A stretch of DNA of 64,000 nucleotides, taken from NCBI GenBank assembly GCA_021234155.1, contig JAJEKV010000760.1, forward strand, positions 1 to 64,000, in the 5' to 3' direction. The number at the start of each line of letters is the position of its first letter. Positions within the stretch are counted from its first letter, which is position 1. Positions 58,646 through 64,000 of this stretch are shown piece by piece. The DNA comes from Isoetes taiwanensis (Eukaryota > Streptophyta > Lycopodiopsida > Isoetales > Isoetaceae). The notes beneath the pieces are model-generated. The model was given only the letters and a program-made list of their open reading frames with translations. It was not told the origin of the DNA and did no database searches. The translations under genes and the position numbers were made by a program.

Positions 58646-61600
58646 TCAAGCTTTTTTCGATACAAAAAGTTGCAAAAGAAGTTGTTCAAGGTCTTCCGCT
58701 GTATATTTAATATACTTTTCAGCATTCTTGGAGTTCTCCAAAATAGCTCTGAACATAAAATCATGATTGAAAAACCATAAGCCTCTCTGCAGAACAATAA
58801 CAATCATGAAATTTAGATATACATGACGCACTTATATCTTCGCAGAAAGCTCCTATAAGCAGGAAGTAATACTTCTGCAACAGCCAAACGAACTTCTTCC
58901 CGTAGTTCAACTTCAGGAATGGTCCAATGCAGTTGTCTTTGATGCACTTCATCAAAAAGTGAATAAAATGTTCTAAACCTGCAAATATTCTGGCATGTTA
59001 TACCTGGCCAAATTCTATGGTACTGCCAAATTTTATGGCAAACCTCTCTTTAAGAACATATCTGGACATTCCGCTGCTACCAGTCGATGTTAATCCTGGA
59101 CCACTGAGGCACAGAAAAACCTGCAAGGAGTTAACGATGTTAAGAGTTGCTTCAGTCTCATAGAGACCATTTGAATATTCAACCACAACCTTCCCCCATC
59201 CACTTCGCTGATATTCTTGCGCATGCTGCTGAACTAGTCGACGGTGTCTTTGTATCCAGTCATCGCCCAGCAACTCTTTCGCCTCTGATCTGTAATGAGG
59301 CATGCAGTAAATGGCTTAAAAGAGTGATAACATAGTAAGATCCCACAAGCTTCTCACCCTCGAACAGCACGAACAATGTAGTGAATGTTATTCATCAAGA
59401 AAATATGTGCGAGAGCAGGATCAGTGTACTGCTTTGCTTTACCATCGAGGTTGCTCAACAGTGCTTGCATTATCTTGGCAGTTGATTTTGCCAAATAGGA
59501 ACTTGATTTATCTCCTTGATCATCACCTTCCAAGTGCTGCTCTAACGTTATTTGATAGCTGAAATAGATAAGTCGGCCTTGAATAGTTTTTGCTGCTTAG
59601 TTCTGATAGGGATCAACAGTAAGAAGACATTGGTAACTTACTCCAAGAGGAATTTCACATAATTAATGACGTAGCTTGTAAGTGGATGAACAGTTCCATC
59701 CTGCACCACTGTCTTTGTGACATCATCCTTTTCAACTCTCTCCACAAAATCATCAAAGATATCCTTGGCAGTCTGTGCTAGCATCTGAGTAAGCCCAACG
59801 GCTGCTTGAAGGAGACTATAAGCCTCACTTCCATAAAAAATGACTTCTATCTGTGAAGTAATACTGCTTGTAAATGGTATGAAGAAATCCAGCATACAAA
59901 AGAACAATCAATGTTAAAAGCTACACTTCTCTTCTGATTGTTCTAGTCCATGATCCTATTTCAGCTAGAGAACTATACGTAATTCTGCTTTATTTGGTTG
60001 GTACCAGGCAGTCTATGTTAAGGATATAGTTTTCCTTTTATTAAGGTTCTTAACACGTCATTATCGCATAACTATGATGTGACAGTTAGTGTTCAAGGCT
60101 GATGCTATAGACTAAGGGTACCATTTTACTAATTTTCATTTAAAGATAGTTGTGCATGGAAACGTTGACTGTATTTGACTACTAGTAGAGAGGTCCGATA
60201 TCTCATTGAGCATAAAGTTCATTGTAGCTAGGGATAATTTGAAATTTCAAAAAAGGACATGTGGATAGATATGTTCATGTATTGAGTTTGCCAGCATGCC
60301 ATATCATGACATGGCATCCTAGCCAATCTGAAGCAGCCTATGTTATCACATGAGAAATCGGTCTGGGCATCACATCTCTGTCCATTTTAATCCCCGTGCA
60401 TGTGTAATGGATTTGTTCATGGTGAATACAACGAATTTGTTGTTCATTTTAATCAATCGCTTTTTCCAATTTTACCAACCTCAGGCAGAAGATCATGCAT
60501 GGTCTCATACATGTCGAGGAAAGCAAACAGCTTTTCAGGTGACCTTTTTACTCTGCTATAGCATTCCCAGTGCTCAGTAAATTACTGAAGCTGTTTGTAG
60601 TCACTTTCAGAAAACATTGACTCTGGTAAGGATCCATGCCACAAAATACTTCGTTACAGAGGTCACGTTCCGCTGCATATAGCACTTTGACCTGATCATA
60701 ATATTCATAATTATAGCTATCATGAAACTTTTAATCAGAAGACAAAGAAAGGGATGAATCCCAAAAGGTAACTTACAACAATGCACATGTACAGATTCCA
60801 GCTCCGGATTTTTCCTTCTAGATGTTCCCACTGAAGCTTTTGAACTTCATCTTTTGTAAGCTTTTCAAATCCAAGTTTCTGTAGAGTTTGTTCTAGAGAG
60901 GATGCTCGAATTTTACTGCGATAACAGGCATTAAAGAGCTGCGCATATTAAACACTACACATTTCACTGAAATCGAAACAAACACATACCTATAAATCTG
61001 AAGACACTGCTGAATATGTGCTGCAGCAATCAACCGACGTGTCATTTCTTGCAGGTTGAGAATAATTTCAGAAGGAATAAGAACTAGGGGCAAGTTTTCT
61101 AGTTTTGCTCCAGGAATTTCAGAAGATGTGATCTCAATGGAGTTCCCATTTGCAGCCCCAAATGCTTGAGACTTTTCCAAGAACTTTGAGAGTTTAGCAG
61201 GGTCTTCTGACTTGCTGTAATGCAGTTTGGATACAAAAATAGAAGACTATAAGTTTTACACATTGACCTAGTCTAATTAGTTCAAATATACTAGATTTGA
61301 GCCGATTTCAAATGCACAAATAGGCACAAAACAACACACCTATGTCGAACAAGTAATGAGCAAAACTCTTCACTAAGCTTATCCATTGCCGCAGAAAGTA
61401 CTGAACGAGCAAAGTTAAGAGCGCCATCACTGCTCTTGTTATATGAGAAGCATTCAACATTCTCAAGTAACTGGTCTACTGCTGCCAGGTAACTGACAAG
61501 ATCTTCCCGAGGACCTCCAGAAATTCTGGCTTCCACCTATTGCATGAAGGATATAGCATTGGGTGTTAGAGATGTTGACAATCCACTTTCTAACTGTCCA

Positions 61601-62318
61601 GAAACATTTGAAGACATCTGGGAGGGCTCTTAAAACATCATTTCTTGTGTTAGAACATGGTTTTGACCATTAAAGTCTACACTAAACTAGGCTAGACTCA
61701 AAACAATCCCCAAACTTCAGTAATATTCAACTCACCTTCCTGGTGACATCAAATTGCAATAGGATGGATTCTGCTGCTGCCAAAGTCTTCTCTATATTTT
61801 GATGTGCGATCCTGAATGCACGGGTATGTAACTGCACACATAAATATGGTAGGAAATTTTAATGTTTCGTTTGACATAAATATGACAGGAAATTTTTATG
61901 TTCCGTTTGCCAACATTGTCTTTTAATAGTTTCTAAACGCACTTTGAAAGCATCATTACTTTTTTTTTATGAACAAATTAATTTCCCGCTGAATTGCTCT
62001 ATTCCCAACATCCAATTTCCCAGTTTCTTTATCCCAAATTCATCAGAATTAGAACCTAAAAGAAAGAAATAAGGCAAAACCCACCTGAATAGGCAGCACT
62101 GTAACCTCTAAAGAAGAGAGACGACGATCGAACGATCCTAATATCCTCACCATATTATCAGTCACAACTTGGCTACGTTTCAGATTGTCTCGTAACAGCT
62201 CTGCTGCCGCTGATAGTGAATCTAAATCCGTCCTTGAAGCGCTCATGGTGGGCTGTGAATCTGGAAGATCCAACACCGGTAAGAAGGGGGTTGAAGCAGT
62301 CTCAATCAGGGCGGCCAT
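58646..62318 (-). pseudogene. EXO70A1-like: EXO70A-like gene, second copy, frameshifted in exon 6
   Basis: This has the same 11-exon structure as the plus-strand gene. Exons in transcription order: 62085-62246 (or from 62318 with an in-frame 24-codon extension), 61736-61831, 61340-61536, 60990-61214, 60777-60915, 60480-60691, 59642-59850, 59358-59558, 59044-59289, 58832-58978 and 58646-58748. Exon 6 is one base shorter than its partner. A single-base loss near 60,550 turns the expected ARxKRSPEKLF stretch into an in-frame TAA at 60,548-60,550, so translation would end after about 320 residues, before most of the C-terminal phosphoinositide-binding half. All other exons, GT-AG borders and family motifs are intact (GGPREDLVSYLAAV, DGTVHPLTSYVINYVKFLL, AYRSFLRRY, YIKYTAEDLEQLL). 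The lesion therefore looks recent, unless it is a sequencing error. Introns still resemble those of copy 1. Confidence 0.88.
59121..59189 (-). other. In-frame 69-nt GT...AG segment (copy 2)
   Basis: This is the counterpart of 30652-30720 in the other EXO70 copy. AAG|GTTGTG ... CCTTGCAG|GTT is again 69 nt, phase 0 and free of stops. Without it the product reads GWGK-VFLCLSGPGLTSTG, which aligns residue for residue with AWTK-ILQSSSAQGLTSSG of Arabidopsis EXO70A1 as recalled. Confidence 0.65.
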
Positions 62319-64000
62319 AGCCGATTCAAAACCAGAAAAGGGCAGGTTCCCATGAGCTTCATCTGACGGGCCCCTTCTCGGGAATTCCAGTTGTTAAGAA
62401 TTTCTGTCATGACCCCAGATTCTCTTTTGAGGCTTATGGGAATCCAGTCTATGGATGCTTTTCCACGAAGGAGTGGGCATGAATGCTTTGTGCCAAGCTT
62501 TGCGATAACAGAATTGGAGCTGACCAGAAGATTTCCCGACTATTTTAAGCTCGAAACCGGAACTTGCAGTACTGTAAAAAGACTGCCGGAACATTTTCTG
62601 CCATGCCCGGGAAATTTTCGCCATGCAATTTCATTGCAGTCAAAGGGTTCGTTCAACAAATTCTGGCAAATGCGGATGCCACGTCAACTTTAAAAAAATG
62701 CGATAGTTGTTCCTATAGGATAACATTTCCTCTAGATCATCATACCCTCTCGTCCCCAGCGTACATATGCACATGCACGTGGAAAAAAAATGCTGGCCAG
62801 GTGCGTTTCTTTTAGGTATAGCTTCCCTCCCACCCCACAAGCCTAGGCTTGTGAGCCTAACCATCTTCCATGTCTAGATGTAAACCACTAGGTGGAAATT
62901 CCTCGATTTTTCCTTAATTGTTTAAAATAGGTAATTTTTTGGCTTGTGGTTTTACGGTGGCAAGCTTAGATGGCACCGCAATACAATTTTTCTGAACAAC
63001 AAAATCGAGTTCAAAGCACAGCGCCAGATTGCGGTATACATGAGAGAAATCGCCCGTCACAAAGAATCAAAGTTGCATACACAAAGAATCACAAAGAATC
63101 AAAGCAGGTATACACAAATTGGGCTGCATGTTAACTCCGCATGCCGGTGTCTGAGGCTTCTCATATTTTCGACTTACGCAAAACATCCGCGGTGCCAAAA
63201 GCAAACTCTTCCAAAAGATTGTGGCTTCTCCGCTTTTGTTTTTAAACAACTTTCATATCGGGAAGAAGATCTGAGCGAGCATTGGGAAGAAGATTTATTG
63301 GGCGGATAACTTTCGGATAAAGATCTACTCCTCTTTTCAACAAAAGGCGACACGGGATGCATCAATAGCTCCATTTCACCGATCACATCCTTTGTTTACG
63401 CCATCAAGGCGTCTAAGATCTCCATATCTGCAGCACAAGAGGTAAGATGTTAACAAAGATAATGAAATGAAAAAAAGACAAGATATACTGCAAGCGCCAT
63501 AAAGCAGGACCTCAAAAATGTTGAAATGAGATCAAATGCCTCCAGGAACCGAGAGATCGCCATCGCCAAAGCTCGAGACTTACATAATGGGACCAAAAAA
63601 ATAGAATTGAAAAGGTGGCGCGGAATTTCCACCTACCGGTGGATTACGGTTTTGAGCCGCCCTTTTTCGGGTTTCCGGCTGAAACCCTCAAAGGGGCGGT
63701 TCCCTAGCACATAAGTCATCCTACATGACTTAGGGCAGGTTTTCCACCGTCGATTTTCAAGCTAGGTTTCAAATCTTGAAGTTGTGCTGCAACTAGTTTG
63801 GCAGAATAAGGTTTTGCATGGTTGTGGCGAGGAGGAGTGTCAATTGAACTTGTTGTTCTTATATTTCTTGCAAGGCCTGTTGTGAAGATGTCTCCATGCT
63901 GCAAGGTATTTTTAGTGGGCATGATTGTTGGATCTTGTTTTGTTTTAATTTAATTTTCCCTTCATTTCCATGCAAGGCAATTCTACCAAGCTTTTTGCAG
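62319..64000. other. Upstream region of EXO70 copy 2, no other gene
   Basis: The open frame 62944-63309 (plus, 121 aa) and smaller ones show no recognisable motif. The first 100 bp or so is the probable 5' UTR and promoter of the minus-strand EXO70 copy. Homology with copy 1 fades just upstream of the shared ATGGCCG. Confidence 0.4.
63655..63732. repeat. Two adjacent inverted repeats
   Basis: The arms 63,655-63,675 and 63,681-63,701 (AGCCGCCC... / ...GGGGCGGTT) pair at about 17 of 21 positions around a 5-base loop. Ten bases later TAAGTCAT (63,712-63,719) pairs perfectly with ATGACTTA (63,725-63,732), again with a 5-base loop. They may be part of a foldback element. Confidence 0.75.

Overview
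The window looks like nuclear DNA of a land plant. It is AT-rich, genes have many short GT-AG introns, and two copies of a plant EXO70A-type exocyst gene sit among old plant transposable elements: Ty1-copia with an initiator-Met primer site, LINE, hAT, Helitron ends and a large terminal-inverted-repeat element. I cannot name the species. The GHTHEDID-type gene and the many decayed repeats would suit a large-genome non-flowering plant, but that is a weak inference.

Layout. 1-9.4 kb is gene-poor and holds several tandem repeats and a decayed hAT transposase (about 6.0-7.2 kb, minus strand). 9.4-14.1 kb is a decayed coding-like stretch that I cannot assign. 15.6-16.8 kb is a broken leucine-rich-repeat receptor fragment, followed by a roughly 190-bp satellite with palindromic cores (17.9-18.7 kb). 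19.8-22.2 kb has exon-like scraps. 22.9-23.8 kb carries two Helitron-like 3' ends. 24.7-25.3 kb may hold a small unknown gene (minus). 25.5-27.2 kb is a GC-rich, decayed non-LTR reverse transcriptase.

27.65-31.16 kb is the best gene: EXO70A-like, 11 exons, plus strand, all junctions in phase. The related copy at 58.65-62.3 kb on the minus strand has the same exon structure but a 1-base deletion in exon 6. The two copies face each other tail to tail, about 27.5 kb apart. Each has its own defect or oddity, and both keep a 69-base in-frame GT...AG segment that could be spliced out or retained.

Between the EXO70 copies are a small RG-rich ORF (38.4-38.7 kb, minus), exon-like pieces (40.4-42.0 kb), a LINE fragment (42.5-43.2 kb) and a Ty1-copia element cut in two (43.5-44.8 kb and 55.5-57.4 kb). 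The cut is a 10.6-kb insertion (44,837-55,459) with a 7-bp target duplication, a 15/16 subterminal inverted repeat, a tandemly duplicated promoter plus small-ORF module, and a decayed minus-strand protein with a GHTHDDID motif of the type I recall from DUF7869 proteins. This nested element is the most interesting object in the window. Its right half contains unidentified coding-like sequence.
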